Assembly (NCBI RefSeq): GCF_009833085.1
Contig: NZ_QRBZ01000031.1
Span: 62,001-126,000, forward strand
Origin: Nitrosomonas oligotropha
GTDB lineage: Bacteria > Pseudomonadota > Gammaproteobacteria > Burkholderiales > Nitrosomonadaceae
Reading direction: 5' to 3'
Length of the DNA stretch: 64,000 nt
The position numbers and the translations under genes were made by a program. Of the stretch, positions 35,777-50,114 are shown piece by piece. Every line of letters starts with the position of its first letter. Positions within the stretch are counted from its first letter, which is position 1. The notes under the pieces were generated by a model that was not told where the DNA came from, made no database searches, and saw only the letters and a program-made list of their open reading frames with translations.

Positions 35777-36234
35777 AACATCAGCCGCATGACAAGCGCA
35801 TCTTCGCGTCCACACATGGCGGGGTAATAGCCTTTGCGTGTGGCGATATGCTGAAAACCCATTTGTTTGTACAGCTGCGCGGCACCTTGATTGGATTCGC
35901 GCACGTCCAGGAAAATCGATTTTGCGTTTTGTTCTTTGGCATGCTGAATGAAGAATTGCAGCATTTTTTTGCCCAAGCCCTGTTTTTGCCAATTGGCGGC
36001 AATGCCAAGGGTGAGGATATGGGCTTCTTCAGGACTCATCATCATGATCCCGTAACCCATCAGCGTATCGGTTTGGTGCAGAACCCGGCACACATATCCG
36101 GTTTTGATGGAATCGGCAAAATTTCCCAGTGACCATGGAAACAAAAAGATCTCCCGTTCGATCAGGATAATACGATCCAGATCCGAGAGCTGCATCGGTC
36201 TGATTTCAATAGGTTGTTGCGCTGCCATGTTCAT
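35773..36234 (-). CDS. rimI: Ribosomal protein S18 alanine N-acetyltransferase
   Basis: A 153-residue GNAT acetyltransferase. EIRPMQLSDLDRIILIEREIF at the start, ILTLGIAANWQKQGLGKKMLQ (acetyl-CoA pyrophosphate loop Q-x-x-G-x-G) and FLDVRESNQGAAQLYKQMGF are the RimI hallmarks. It acetylates the S18 N-terminus. Overlaps of four bases (ATGA) link it to tsaB upstream and udg downstream. Confidence 0.93.
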   Translation of the reverse strand: MNMAAQQPIEIRPMQLSDLDRIILIEREIFLFPWSLGNFADSIKTGYVCRVLHQTDTLMGYGIMMMSPEEAHILTLGIAANWQKQGLGKKMLQFFIQHAKEQNAKSIFLDVRESNQGAAQLYKQMGFQHIATRKGYYPAMCGREDALVMRLML

Positions 36235-36902
36235 CGCTCGTTTTCCTTTAGCGCGACTTTGTTGCGGATGTATACGGGCATTGCATGAGCCGGATCAACG
36301 CATGCGCCATCGCGGAATTTAGGAAGCGCAAGTTGTGCCACTTCGTGCGCCCGCGGATGCAATCCATAATGGGTCTGTTGTATATGTTCGCAATACAACT
36401 GCGATAAATCCGGGTACACATCAAAACCGCTGCCGCATCCATGCCACCCATTACCGGAAACTGCGGGCGCTTGTTGCGGCAGGCAGAGTGCGGGCGGGCT
36501 GATAACTGCCCAGTCAGCATGTGCCGATTTCCGATAGGCGGCATGATAAAGCTCACCCATACGGGCATCAAGCGCCACGATCACTTTCTCTGCGTCAGTT
36601 TGTTGCGAGACGGCTTCCAGTGTGCTGATTGCCGCAACCGGCAGGCCGGTGGCGTAAGCCAAACCTTGTGCGACGCCGCAGGCAATGCGTAGACCGGTAA
36701 AAGATCCTGGGCCTGCGCCGAAAGCGATGCCGTCCAATTGTTGCAATGTTAATTCTGCTTCGGCCAGGAATTTTTGCACCATCGGGAGAATAATTTCAGA
36801 ATGAGTCCGCCCGGCAAGGATTTCCTGACCGGATATAGTGCCATCCAGATTGAGTGCGACGGAGCAGAATTCAGTAGAGGTTTCGAGAGCGAGAATTTTC
36901 AA
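36231..36902 (-). CDS. tsaB: tRNA threonylcarbamoyladenosine synthesis protein TsaB
   Basis: A 223-residue ASKHA-fold protein: ILALETSTEFCSVAL at the start, GPGSFTGLRIACGVAQGLAYA at about 69-89, and IVALDARMGELYHAAYR near the middle. TsaB is the scaffold of the TsaBDE complex that makes t6A37 on ANN-reading tRNAs. It is the first gene of the tsaB-rimI-udg unit. Confidence 0.93.
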   Translation of the reverse strand: MKILALETSTEFCSVALNLDGTISGQEILAGRTHSEIILPMVQKFLAEAELTLQQLDGIAFGAGPGSFTGLRIACGVAQGLAYATGLPVAAISTLEAVSQQTDAEKVIVALDARMGELYHAAYRKSAHADWAVISPPALCLPQQAPAVSGNGWHGCGSGFDVYPDLSQLYCEHIQQTHYGLHPRAHEVAQLALPKFRDGACVDPAHAMPVYIRNKVALKENER

Positions 36903-36990
36903 GTTAATTGCGAGCCGAGGTATGTGGGAGTTTTACTGTCAATACGATTGAAAAATAAGTTTAAGCTATGGAGTGTTTGCCACCGGCTGC

Positions 36991-37539
36991 TTATTTTAAC
37001 CGCCAATGATCGAGTGGAACATAGTCAACGCCTGTTTGTGTTAGTTTCGACTGCAACAGAGTCCATTGACTGACAGGCCAATGAATAGGATCGATCAGAT
37101 CAATATTGACCGCACGCACGGCTTTCCGGAAGAGCGTAATGTGCGGTTTGTAAACCCGGCGGTCAAATACGAATCTGTCTTCTGACAGAGTTGATTGTAA
37201 TGCAGTGACCAGATCGAACAGTTCAGCCGGGAATTGCTTCGCGTGAAGGTAAATGATTTGATTGTGTTTCCAGTAGCTGATCTTATCCAGACAAAGCGCA
37301 AATTTCTTCGCCGCTATTTTTCTCATGATGTGCCGGAGCGTTTCGATGCGCTGAGCGCTGACATTACCCAGAAATACCAGCGTGAGGTGAAAATGCGGCA
37401 TTACGATTTGGCGCCCGCCGCAAATGGGCGCCAGTAATTTAGCCTGATGCGCCAGCTGTTTTTGTACAAATTTACTGGGAGAAATAGCAAAGAATACACG
37501 AAGGGATTTTATTTCCGGATCTGTATCTTGTTTAGTCAA
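36991..37539 (-). CDS. thpR: RNA 2',3'-cyclic phosphodiesterase ThpR
   Basis: A 182-residue 2H phosphoesterase, with both H-x-T motifs: HLTLVFLG (about 47-54) and HITLFRKA (about 134-141). ThpR/LigT opens 2',3'-cyclic phosphates or joins tRNA half ends in vitro. Its start lies eight bases inside the end of ispF, so it is translated with the isoprenoid genes, a frequent but unexplained coupling. Confidence 0.92.
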   Translation of the reverse strand: MTKQDTDPEIKSLRVFFAISPSKFVQKQLAHQAKLLAPICGGRQIVMPHFHLTLVFLGNVSAQRIETLRHIMRKIAAKKFALCLDKISYWKHNQIIYLHAKQFPAELFDLVTALQSTLSEDRFVFDRRVYKPHITLFRKAVRAVNIDLIDPIHWPVSQWTLLQSKLTQTGVDYVPLDHWRLK

Positions 37540-38029
37540 TCTTGCTTTCCACGCGGTCGATCAAGCATACGACTTCGGCTGCGATGCCTTCTTTGCGGCC
37601 GATTGCACCCAGATGCTCGGCTGTTTTGGCCTTGATATTGATATTGCGCGCCGATGTTTGCAGATCTTGCGCAATATTGGCGATCATTGCCGGGATATGC
37701 GGCGCCATTTTTGGAGCTTGGGCAATGATGGTGGCATCAAGATTGACGATTTGGTAATGATTATTTTCCAGCAAGCTATATACATTGCGCAGCAGCACGC
37801 GGCTATCGATATTTTTGTAGCGCGGATCGGAATCGGAAAAGTGTTGTCCGATGTCTCCCAATGCCGCCGCACCCAACAGCGCATCACAGATGGCGTGCAA
37901 TAACACATCCGCGTCCGAGTGGCCAAGCAGCCCTTTTTCATGCGGGATCGTAACACCGCCTATGATCAGCTGACGGCCTTCAACCAGTTGATGAACGTCA
38001 AAACCTTGTCCTATTCTTATTGTGCTCAC
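37532..38029 (-). CDS. ispF: 2-C-methyl-D-erythritol 2,4-cyclodiphosphate synthase
   Basis: A 165-residue enzyme of the MEP isoprenoid pathway. [10 protein letters not shown] (metal ligands Asp8-x-His10 type), [21 protein letters not shown] and [13 protein letters not shown] are family marks. It overlaps ispD by four bases (ATGA), the normal order ispD-ispF. Confidence 0.96.
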   Translation of the reverse strand: MSTIRIGQGFDVHQLVEGRQLIIGGVTIPHEKGLLGHSDADVLLHAICDALLGAAALGDIGQHFSDSDPRYKNIDSRVLLRNVYSLLENNHYQIVNLDATIIAQAPKMAPHIPAMIANIAQDLQTSARNINIKAKTAEHLGAIGRKEGIAAEVVCLIDRVESKID

Positions 38030-38730
38030 GGATGATTCCTCTTTTGTATGATCAATTCGGCCAAAGCCAAGTCCTGCGGGTAGGTTACTTTAAAATTGTA
38101 CGCATCGCTAGGCACCAGTTTAGGATGGAGCCCCAGTGCCTCAATGGCGCTGGCATCGTCCGTCACATTCATGTTTGCTGCATTTTGCAATGCCCGGGTG
38201 AGCAGCTCGCAGCGGAACATTTGCGGTGTTTGCGCCTGCCACAAGTTATCGCGTGATTCAGTTTGTCGCACGTGGTTGTCTGCGTCACCGCGCTTCAAAG
38301 TATCGGCAACAGGTACGGCTAACAATCCACCTACGTTGTCACTGGCTAATTCACCGATCAATTTATTCAGCTGATCCGATGTCAGGCAGGGTCTGGCAGC
38401 ATCGTGCACCAATACCCAGTCTTGTGGATTGATCAGGTTCTTTTGTTGTGCGGCGATCAGGCCATTGAGTACGCTGTCCGCCCGAGTCGCGCCGCCGAAC
38501 TGTAATACTGTTAATTTTTGAGAGAATTCGGACCAATCGTATTGAGACCAATGAATGTCGCCGGGTGACAATACGATAAATACTCCCGCAATCGATCGAT
38601 TGTTGCATAATGTTTTGATTGCATGATAAATCATGGGCCTGCCGCACAACGGCAAGTATTGTTTGGGGAGTTCGTTTCCCATACGTGAGCCTGAGCCTGC
38701 TGCGGGAATTAAGGCAAAAAATTGGGACAT
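38026..38730 (-). CDS. ispD: 2-C-methyl-D-erythritol 4-phosphate cytidylyltransferase
   Basis: A 234-residue nucleotidyltransferase: [22 protein letters not shown] at the start (CTP loop), [12 protein letters not shown] in the middle and a final [11 protein letters not shown]. It makes CDP-methylerythritol in the MEP pathway. Together with ispF it shows isoprenoids, including ubiquinone side chains, come from this route. Confidence 0.96.
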   Translation of the reverse strand: MSQFFALIPAAGSGSRMGNELPKQYLPLCGRPMIYHAIKTLCNNRSIAGVFIVLSPGDIHWSQYDWSEFSQKLTVLQFGGATRADSVLNGLIAAQQKNLINPQDWVLVHDAARPCLTSDQLNKLIGELASDNVGGLLAVPVADTLKRGDADNHVRQTESRDNLWQAQTPQMFRCELLTRALQNAANMNVTDDASAIEALGLHPKLVPSDAYNFKVTYPQDLALAELIIQKRNHP

Positions 38731-38968
38731 TATTTAAGCGGTGATGAGATCTGGTTTAAAAAATAGGCTGGCGGATAAAAATGTGCGGTCAGCTAAGTAT
38801 ATATAAGCCGATCATTATAATTTTTTATTTGCCGCTTGTTTGAAATTGTAGCCAATGGTTTGTGCGTGTATTGGGGATATAAATGCAATGACTGGGTTGA
38901 CGGAAGGCGCACGGAACTAAAATCCAGTAAACGGTATAATCAGCAAATTCAAACTCAAGGTGGAATAT

Positions 38969-40079
38969 ATGGAAGCAGAACAAATCAATGCAGTTTCTAA
39001 TCTTCTCCAGGATCTGGGTAATCGTGCCGGTGAATTACGGAGGTTTCTTTGACTTCGATGCTAAACAGACCCGATTAAACGAGTTAACACGACTGCTTGA
39101 GGATCCGGCAATCTGGAATGACAGTAAGCGCACCCAAGAAATTGGGCAAGAGAAAAAGTCGCTGGAAGATACTGTGGTGACATTGGTATCGATGGAGCAG
39201 CAGTTGCAGGATGCGGAAGAGTTATTTCAAATTGCGAAGGAAGAAAACGATGAGGCGGCGCTTGAGAGTATTGCCGTTGATGTCAATAAGGTAGAGCAGG
39301 TCATTGCGAATCTGGAATTTCGCCGTATGTTTTCCGATCCGATGGATCCGAAGAATTGTTTTGTGGATATTCAGTCGGGCTCGGGGGGAACGGAAGCGCA
39401 AGATTGGGCTGCCATGCTTGAACGCATGTATCTGCGGTATTGTGAAAGGCAAGGGTGGGCGGTTGAAGTTCTGGAAGAGTCGCCGGGGGATATTGCCGGC
39501 ATCAAGAGTGCTACCTTGAAAGTGACGGGTGAATATGTGTATGGGTATTTGCGCACTGAAACGGGCGTACACCGATTGGTGAGGAAATCGCCGTTTGATT
39601 CCGGTAACCGCCGTCATACATCATTTGCAAGTGTATTTGTATATCCGGAAGTCGACGATACGATAGAAATTGAAATTAATCCGGCCGATCTGCGCATAGA
39701 TACATTCCGCGCATCGGGTGCGGGAGGTCAGCATATCAATAAAACCGATTCCGCTATTCGTATTACTCACAACCCGACGGGGATCGTTGTGCAATGTCAA
39801 AGTGGACGTTCGCAACACCGCAATAAGGCGGATGCGATGGTTATGCTGAAATCGCGCTTGTATGAAGCGGAGTTGCGTAAGCGTAACGAAGAAAAGCAAG
39901 CCATAGAAGAAACGAAAACGGATATAGGCTGGGGTCATCAAATCCGGTCTTATGTATTAGATCAGTCGCGCATAAAAGATTTACGGACAAATGTTGAAAT
40001 CGGTAATACGCAAAGTGTTTTAGATGGAGATTTGAACAGCTTTATTGAAGCAAGCCTGAAACAAGGTGTGAAGTATTAA
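38969..40079 (+). CDS. prfB: Peptide chain release factor 2 with programmed +1 frameshift
   Basis: Translation starts at ATG 38969 behind AAGGTGG. The first 27 codons end at an in-frame TGA (39050-39052); a +1 shift, skipping T39050, continues at GAC 39051 to the stop at 40077-40079. This gives about 369 residues, the usual RF2 length. The body has SPF (in [12 protein letters not shown]), which reads UGA/UAA, and GGQ (in [11 protein letters not shown]), which triggers peptide release. RF2 level sets how often the shift occurs, since slow UGA reading favours it. A naive frame call at 38988 would give a wrong N-terminus. Confidence 0.96.
39039..39052 (+). promoter_or_regulatory. prfB programmed +1 frameshift site
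   Basis: GGAGG (39039-39043) is an internal Shine-Dalgarno-like stretch three bases before CTT (39047-39049), which is followed by TGA and then C. CTT-TGA-C is the conserved slippery site; tRNA-Leu slips to TTT. E. coli has TAT before CTT, here TTT. Confidence 0.93.
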
Positions 40080-40183
40080 TTTTAGTAAAAAAATTGAGTA
40101 GCGTGAGTGACTGTAATTAAAAGCATTTTGTCGGTAGAAGGGTTCTTTGAGGCTATTTTGTGAAAATTATCTGCAGAAATTGC

Positions 40184-40211
40184 TTGACCGGTCTTTTAGA
40201 CTCTGTATAAT
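40184..40211 (+). promoter_or_regulatory. rRNA operon promoter
   Basis: TTGACC at 40184-40189 and a perfect TATAAT at 40206-40211 are 16 bases apart, a strong sigma-70 promoter about 207 bases upstream of 16S. No second promoter of equal quality is visible. Confidence 0.85.
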
Positions 40212-40253
40212 TCCGCTTCTCGCTACTGCGCAACATTAAAAACAAGTAGCGAC

Positions 40254-40266
40254 GCTCTTTAAAAAA
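40254..40266 (+). promoter_or_regulatory. Leader boxA antitermination site
   Basis: GCTCTTTAAAAAA matches the boxA element bound by NusB-S10 to keep RNA polymerase resistant to Rho through the rRNA genes. A similar copy lies before 23S. Confidence 0.7.
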
Positions 40267-40268
40267 TT

Positions 40269-40299
40269 ACAATCGATAGGTGTGAGTACTTAAATTGAG
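40269..40299 (+). repeat. 5' arm of 16S processing stem
   Basis: This arm is complementary, with a few bulges, to 41966-41996. The two bracket 16S and would pair to form the RNase III substrate of the precursor. Confidence 0.8.
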
Positions 40300-40418
40300 A
40301 GTAGATTCGATTCGAAAGAATCAAGAATCAAAAAAATTAAGTGCTCGCAAGAAATAAGTAGATATTGGTTTTTATTAATCAACATCATAATACGTCAAGC
40401 GAGAGTTTTACCAGAATT

Positions 40419-41957
<1,539 letters not shown>

Positions 41958-41965
41958 AAGAGTAT

Positions 41966-41996
41966 CTCATTTAAGTACTCACAACCTATCGATTGT
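41966..41996 (+). repeat. 3' arm of 16S processing stem
   Basis: It pairs with 40269-40299 around the 16S gene. Confidence 0.8.
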
Positions 41997-42059
41997 TTAT
42001 AGGCAAGACTAAAAATCAAAAGCTTGTGCTAATGTTCGAGTGGAATTTGGGCTCATCAA

Positions 42060-42136
<77 letters not shown>

Positions 42137-42142
42137 ACATAA

Positions 42143-42218
42143 GGGGGTGTAGCTCAGCTGGGAGAGCACCTGCTTTGCAAGCAGGGGGTCATCGGTTCGA
42201 TCCCGTTCACCTCCACCA
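42143..42218 (+). tRNA. tRNA-Ala (TGC)
   Basis: A 76-base tRNA with encoded CCA. Anticodon TGC at 42176-42178 lies in the loop TTTGCAA; the acceptor 5' arm is GGGGGTG against CACCTCC, which leaves one G-T wobble. It is second in the 16S-23S spacer. Confidence 0.98.
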
Positions 42219-42303
42219 ATTTATAGTTCTTAAGTGTTAGTGAGAACTATTTTTTATCATCATGAGCTTGTGTGATAAGTTTCTTGCCTATTGAAATTAA
42301 TTT

Positions 42304-42316
42304 TGTTCTTTAAAAA
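42304..42316 (+). promoter_or_regulatory. Spacer boxA before 23S
   Basis: TGTTCTTTAAAAA repeats the boxA found in the leader and would renew antitermination before the long 23S gene. The rest of the spacer (42219-42446) is AT-rich with no gene. Confidence 0.65.
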
Positions 42317-42446
42317 TTTGGAAAAAGTAAAATATTTATTTGTATAAAATAATCGCAAAGATTTTGATTATTTTTAAAATAAATTATGGGTTAGATTGTA
42401 TCTTAAAGATAGTGCAGTAAGTAATAGAAACTATAGCTAAGTTATT

Positions 42447-42456
42447 AAAGTTATAG

Positions 42457-42463
<7 letters not shown>
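42447..42463 (+). repeat. 5' arm of 23S processing stem
   Basis: Seventeen bases are an exact inverse complement of 45379-45395. The arms overlap both mature ends of 23S and form the usual terminal helix and RNase III stem. Confidence 0.85.
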
Positions 42464-45378
<2,915 letters not shown>

Positions 45379-45386
<8 letters not shown>

Positions 45387-45395
45387 TATAACTTT
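45379..45395 (+). repeat. 3' arm of 23S processing stem
   Basis: Exact inverse complement of 42447-42463. Confidence 0.85.
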
Positions 45396-45482
45396 GATAA
45401 TTTAGACTATTGATATATTCTGACTCATTTTACTTTTTCCTTTTTGAATAATGTTTATTTAACGTTATTCAGTGCCAAGTTA

Positions 45483-45598
45483 CGCTTGGCGGCCATAGCA
45501 CTTTGGACCCACCTCTTCCCATCCCGAACAGAACCGTGAAACGAAGCTGCGCCGATGATAGTGTGCATTCGCATGTGAAAGTAGGTTACCGCCAGGCA
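45483..45598 (+). rRNA. rrf: 5S ribosomal RNA
   Basis: About 116 bases from CGCTTGGCGGCC to the matching GCCAGGCAC end, including CCATCCCGAACAG (loop B/helix III) and GAAAGTAGGTTACCGCCA. Ends are estimated from the terminal helix. Confidence 0.95.
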
Positions 45599-45611
45599 CT
45601 CTTTATTAGAG

Positions 45612-45647
45612 ACCTCTCATCAAGATTAAATTTGATGAGAGGTTTTC
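45612..45647 (+). terminator. rRNA operon terminator
   Basis: A perfect 12-base-pair stem (ACCTCTCATCAA at 45612-45623 with its inverse at 45632-45643) and an eight-base loop, followed by TTTT, ends the operon 13 bases after 5S. Confidence 0.9.
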
Positions 45648-45795
45648 TAGTTTCTGCTCCCTCGATTCGTAAAACTGCGAAATTTCTTCAATAATCTTGT
45701 TGCTGATAATAACCGACAAGAATTTTCTTTGAATCAAAATTGCAATTATTTGCAATATTTTCAATAATATTCATTTCTGATTTAAGTGGACGGCT

Positions 45796-46740
45796 ATGAG
45801 TGAATCTGAAGTTAAGAAAGAAGATTGGGAAAGAACGCTACTTGAAAATCTTGCTCTGGCATCGCTTCGAGAGCAGCGCCGCACGCGCAGCTGGGGAATA
45901 TTTTTTAAGCTAATTACTTTTTTATATCTTTTCATTTTATTGTTTGTTGCCTTAGGCTGGATTGAAGACGGCAAAGTTAGAATTGCCGAGAAGCATACCG
46001 CTCTGATTGATTTGCGCGGCATGATCACTCCCGATAGCATGAGCAATGCAGATAAAGTTAATGCCAGTCTGCGCTCTGCATTTCAAGATAAAAATACTAA
46101 AGGTGTAGTGTTACGCATTAACAGTCCTGGAGGGAGTCCGGTTCAAGCAGGATATATCAATGACGAAATACGTCGCCTGCGCGCCAAATACCCTGATATA
46201 CCACTTTATGCTGTAGTCGGGGACGTTTGTGCATCAGGTGGATACTATGTTGCTGTAGCTGCTGATAAAATTTTTGTTGATAAAGCCAGCTTGATTGGTT
46301 CAATTGGTGTATTGATGGATGGTTTCGGTTTTGCCGGCACTTTGGAAAAATTGGGTGTTGAAAGGCGACTGCTTACTGCTGGTGAGAATAAGAGCTTCCT
46401 TGATCCTTTTACGCCGCTGGATCCTGCACAAAGGGAGCATGCGACACATTTGCTGCGTGAAATACATGAGCAATTCATTCAAGTAGTAAAACGGGGTCGA
46501 GGCGAACGTCTAAAAGATGTTCCGGAAATATTCAGTGGAATTGTCTGGACGGGTCAAAAAAGCATTGATTTAGGACTTACCGATGCAATGGGCAATGCCG
46601 AATATGTCGCGCGCGAAATTATTCAAGCTGAAGACTTGGTTGATTTTACGCCGCATGAGGGTTTGTCGGACTTGTTCAGCAAACGATTTGGTCAAATAGT
46701 TTTTAATATGCTTTCCGACCATGCACTAACATTGCGGTAA
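45796..46740 (+). CDS. sppA: Signal peptide peptidase SppA (S49)
   Basis: A 314-residue membrane protease. One transmembrane segment lies at about 35-53 (IFFKLITFLYLFILLFVAL). The S49 core follows: LRINSPGGSPVQAG, VCASGGYYVAVAADKIF and LIGSIGVLMDGFGF, which hold the catalytic Ser-Lys region. It is the short single-repeat type that works as a higher oligomer and degrades cleaved signal peptides. It is convergent with rfbD, only 20 bases away. No RNA gene or terminator separates its promoter from the rRNA operon other than 45612-45647. Confidence 0.93.
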   Translation: MSESEVKKEDWERTLLENLALASLREQRRTRSWGIFFKLITFLYLFILLFVALGWIEDGKVRIAEKHTALIDLRGMITPDSMSNADKVNASLRSAFQDKNTKGVVLRINSPGGSPVQAGYINDEIRRLRAKYPDIPLYAVVGDVCASGGYYVAVAADKIFVDKASLIGSIGVLMDGFGFAGTLEKLGVERRLLTAGENKSFLDPFTPLDPAQREHATHLLREIHEQFIQVVKRGRGERLKDVPEIFSGIVWTGQKSIDLGLTDAMGNAEYVAREIIQAEDLVDFTPHEGLSDLFSKRFGQIVFNMLSDHALTLR

Positions 46741-46760
46741 GAGAAAAATACATTTTCAAA

Positions 46761-47660
46761 CTACTTATTATTGAGCAGCTCTGTTAGTGTTCGCGCTGCT
46801 CCGGTTTGCCATGAAGGCAAAACAAGAGCAAAATTTTTTGTCAGTTTTTCAGTATTGAGACGGGAATTGAACGGACGTTTTGCAGGCAGTGGAAAATCAC
46901 TGCTAGCGATCGGTTGCAACGCGATGGATTGTATTTTGAGTGGGTAGTTCGCGCGTTCTGCATTTTCCAGGATAAATTTAGCAAAGCCATACCATGAGGT
47001 GTTCCCACTGGCAGTTAAGTGATACAAACCGGATACCTTGGGTTTTTGCTCAATCATGCGTAATGCATGAGCGGTGATATCGGCAATTAGCTCTGCTCCG
47101 GTTGGCGAACCGATTTGATCGTCGACTATGGTCAATTTATCGCGCTGCTGTGCCAAGTGAAGTATCGTTTTTATGAAATTATTTCCATAAGCGGCATAGA
47201 CCCAACTGGTACGAAAAATCAAATGTAAGCAGCCGGAAGAGCGGATGCTTTTTTCACCTTCCAATTTAGATTCCCCATAGACATTAAGTGGATCGCAGTC
47301 ATCAGTTTCCAAATAGGGTTGGCTGCTTCGACCATTAAAGACGTAATCCGTCGAATAATGAATGAGCCATGCATTGAGTCTTTTTGCTTCTTGTGCCAGA
47401 ACAGCAGGTGCCTGAGCATTGAGCGCATAAGCTCGTTCAGGTTCACTTTCAGCTTTATCGACCGCGGTATAAGCTGCTGCATTGACGATGATATCGGGTG
47501 AGACTTGCCGGATAGTTTGTTGTATACCGGCGAGATCGTCCAAATCACCGCAAAATTCTTCACTGCTTGAGCTTAACGCGATTAATTCGCCCAGCGGTGC
47601 AAGACTGCGCTGCAATTCCCATCCTACCTGGCCATTTTTGCCGAATAATAGAATTTTCAT
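46761..47660 (-). CDS. rfbD: dTDP-4-dehydrorhamnose reductase
   Basis: A 299-residue SDR from ATG 47658-47660 ([22 protein letters not shown] loop GKNGQVG). YSTDYVFNG and YGESKLEGE hold the catalytic Tyr-x3-Lys, typical RfbD signatures. It makes dTDP-L-rhamnose in the last step. Its ATG overlaps the rfbB stop as ATGA. rfbA and rfbC are not adjacent, so the pathway is split in this genome. Confidence 0.94.
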   Translation of the reverse strand: MKILLFGKNGQVGWELQRSLAPLGELIALSSSSEEFCGDLDDLAGIQQTIRQVSPDIIVNAAAYTAVDKAESEPERAYALNAQAPAVLAQEAKRLNAWLIHYSTDYVFNGRSSQPYLETDDCDPLNVYGESKLEGEKSIRSSGCLHLIFRTSWVYAAYGNNFIKTILHLAQQRDKLTIVDDQIGSPTGAELIADITAHALRMIEQKPKVSGLYHLTASGNTSWYGFAKFILENAERANYPLKIQSIALQPIASSDFPLPAKRPFNSRLNTEKLTKNFALVLPSWQTGAARTLTELLNNK

Positions 47661-48715
47661 GACTGTAATCCGGTGTAATGTTTTTTTATCCATTCCTGGT
47701 AAGCACCGGTTTGCACATCAGTTACCCATTGCCGGTTATTCAAGTACCACTGAATGGTTTTACGTATGCCGGTAGCAAAGGTTTCGACCGGTCTCCAGCC
47801 AAGTTCGCGTTCGATTTTCGTCGCATCGATGGCATAGCGCCTGTCGTGCCCTGGCCGATCCTGAACGTGCGTGATGAGGTTATGGAAATTTGTGCCGGGA
47901 TAAGATTCTTCCAGCAGGTCACAGATGGTATGCACAATTTCGATATTAGGCTTCTCATTCCAGCCGCCTATATTATAAGTTTCTCCAGGAGCGCCGCGCT
48001 CCAATGCCCACCGGATCGCGCTGCAATGATCGGTAACATAGAGCCAGTCACGCACTTGTTGACCGTCACCATATACCGGTAAGGATTTTCCTGCTAACGC
48101 ATTCACGATCATTAACGGAATCAATTTTTCCGGAAACTGGAATGGGCCGTAATTGTTAGAACAATTGGTGGTCAGTATGGGTAACCCATAAGTGTGGTGA
48201 TAGGCGCGCACTAAATGATCGCTGGCCGCTTTGCTGGCTGAATAGGGGCTATTGGGTTCATAGCGATGCGCTTCTGTAAATGCGGAATCAGTTTTTTTCA
48301 ATGAACCGTAAACCTCATCGGTTGAAACATGAAGAAAGCGGAAACTTTGTTTTGCAGAGAATTCCAGCTCGCGCCAATAAGCATGTGTTGCTTCCAATAA
48401 GCGGAACGTACCCAGAATATTGGTTTGAATGAAATCTTCCGGTCCGAGAATGGAACGATCGACATGGCTTTCAGCAGCCAGATTAATGATTGCGCGCGGT
48501 TGGTACTGAGTCAGCAATTGTGAAACCAACCGGGTATCGCCGATATCGCCTTTTACAAATATGTGCCGCGAATCTTGAGACAATGGCGCTAGATTTTGCA
48601 AATTTCCGGCATAAGTCAATTTATCGAGATTGATGATCTGTTCATCCGATTGCATCAACCAATCGAGAACAAAATTACTGCCAATAAATCCTGCGCCTCC
48701 CGTGACTAAAATCAT
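47657..48715 (-). CDS. rfbB: dTDP-glucose 4,6-dehydratase
   Basis: A 352-residue extended [21 protein letters not shown] at the start (NAD loop), [31 protein letters not shown] (catalytic Y-x3-K) and [19 protein letters not shown]. It forms dTDP-4-keto-6-deoxyglucose, the rhamnose precursor, in the cytoplasm. It pairs with rfbD. It could supply rhamnose to the polysaccharide made by the cluster at 10145-16253. Confidence 0.96.
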   Translation of the reverse strand: MILVTGGAGFIGSNFVLDWLMQSDEQIINLDKLTYAGNLQNLAPLSQDSRHIFVKGDIGDTRLVSQLLTQYQPRAIINLAAESHVDRSILGPEDFIQTNILGTFRLLEATHAYWRELEFSAKQSFRFLHVSTDEVYGSLKKTDSAFTEAHRYEPNSPYSASKAASDHLVRAYHHTYGLPILTTNCSNNYGPFQFPEKLIPLMIVNALAGKSLPVYGDGQQVRDWLYVTDHCSAIRWALERGAPGETYNIGGWNEKPNIEIVHTICDLLEESYPGTNFHNLITHVQDRPGHDRRYAIDATKIERELGWRPVETFATGIRKTIQWYLNNRQWVTDVQTGAYQEWIKKHYTGLQS

Positions 48716-48761
48716 GCAATTTTCCAGTTGATTAAATCAGTAATCTGAATTCCGGTCTTGT

Positions 48762-50114
48762 TCATGCTGAATCCCACAGCGGTAAAATCCCCGTTTCTCC
48801 CGATTTTACTTGAAATTCACAATCGATGCCGATCCCCGGAACCCATACCAGTTGTTCACCGCAGAACAGTAACGGTAAGGTATTGCGTTGCCAGGGCGGA
48901 ATGGATGCTTCTTGCAGTAAGTTTTTCAAGCTTCTGCGCGGGCGATTGCAAGCCGGCATAAAACGTTCGCCGCCTTGCCGGGAACGAACAGTCACGGGCG
49001 CATTTGATAATTTTTGTTGACTGATACCTTGATCCTTAACGTGCGTAAAACGGATGCTGCCGCTCAGATGCCGCAGCGCTAGACACGATTCTCCCTGCCA
49101 TGCGCATTGTTCTGGGTTTTGCGGTGAAGGTTGTTTAGGCAGGATATGGACAGCACCTTTGAAACAACGAATTTCGCTATGGCCAAAAACGATATGGAGC
49201 CGGTTATCGCTATCCGCGGATAAAAGCTGATTCACAATATCTTCCAATTTTGCTGTGCTGGGAAGTACTGCACCCTGTTGCGACAACATATAGCGCAGGA
49301 GATTTTTTGCACGTGGAAAGCTGAGCGTGCGTATGCGCTCGACTTGAAGCAAGCCGGAGACAACGCAATTTTCACTATCCATTGCCGCCAGTTCGTCCAG
49401 TAGTGACGACGCTTCGGACAGGTGACGGCTGGTGCGCAGCAGTGTTTTGGGATAACTGGGATAGCGTTTCTTTAGTAAAGGCAGAATCTCGTGCCGCAGG
49501 AAATTCCGGTTGAAACCGGTGTCGTTATTGCTCTCGTCGTTGATCCAGGTTAATTGATTCTTTTGAGCGTACGCTTCAATTCTGCTACGGGAAATTTCCA
49601 GCAGCGGGCGGAGAATTTGCGGCGCGGCATCGGAATCTTGTTTTCTGATCAGCGGCATCGCGCTCAACCCGCGGATTCCGGCGCCGCGAAATAATTGCAG
49701 TAACAGTGTTTCGGCCTGATCGTCCAAGTGTTGCGCCACCACCACGAAATCCGCTTGCATGCGGCTGAAGATGCGATAACGTTCTTCCCGGGCAATGGCT
49801 TCAAGACTTGTTCCGGTTTCTTTTTTAAGTTGCAGGGTAGCGATTTGGATTGGAACACCATAAGCTGCGCAGAGATCGCTGCAGAAATGGCTCCAACCGG
49901 CTGCATTGCGGCTGATGCCGTGATTCACATGGACAGCGGAAAGCGTAAAGGGTATCTGTTGGGATAATTGAGCGAGTATATCCAGTAGCACGACTGAGTC
50001 GACACCGCCGCTCAGTGCAATGGTAAGATGATTGCCCGGTTTTATATGCGCAAGTAATACAGCTTCAGCGTCACCCAGCAGGCTATTCGATTTTGACTTC
50101 CTTGAATGAGCCAT
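48762..50114 (-). CDS. tilS: tRNA(Ile)-lysidine synthetase
   Basis: A 450-residue enzyme from ATG 50112-50114, which overlaps the end of accA by 32 bases; another in-frame start at 50156 is less likely. The PP-loop SGGVDS at 35-40 binds [11 protein letters not shown] and [20 protein letters not shown], then the substrate-binding C-terminal domain with [20 protein letters not shown], are TilS marks. It changes C34 to lysidine in the CAU-anticodon tRNA-Ile, so AUA is read as Ile. Confidence 0.94.
   Translation of the reverse strand: MAHSRKSKSNSLLGDAEAVLLAHIKPGNHLTIALSGGVDSVVLLDILAQLSQQIPFTLSAVHVNHGISRNAAGWSHFCSDLCAAYGVPIQIATLQLKKETGTSLEAIAREERYRIFSRMQADFVVVAQHLDDQAETLLLQLFRGAGIRGLSAMPLIRKQDSDAAPQILRPLLEISRSRIEAYAQKNQLTWINDESNNDTGFNRNFLRHEILPLLKKRYPSYPKTLLRTSRHLSEASSLLDELAAMDSENCVVSGLLQVERIRTLSFPRAKNLLRYMLSQQGAVLPSTAKLEDIVNQLLSADSDNRLHIVFGHSEIRCFKGAVHILPKQPSPQNPEQCAWQGESCLALRHLSGSIRFTHVKDQGISQQKLSNAPVTVRSRQGGERFMPACNRPRRSLKNLLQEASIPPWQRNTLPLLFCGEQLVWVPGIGIDCEFQVKSGETGILPLWDSA

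Larger units (their letters stand above)
40080..40418 (+). other. rRNA operon promoter and leader region
   Basis: The 339-base gap holds the rRNA promoter (40184-40211), an AT-rich region upstream of it that could act as an UP element, a leader hairpin with CGCTACT (40221-40227) paired to AGTAGCG (40245-40251), boxA, and the 5' arm of the 16S processing stem. No gene is seen. Confidence 0.75.

Noticed and set aside
38988-40079. prfB as a simple frame starting at 38988 ([10 protein letters not shown]...)
   Set aside because: Those first residues come from reading the wrong frame before the programmed shift; the true start is ATG 38969 in the other frame.
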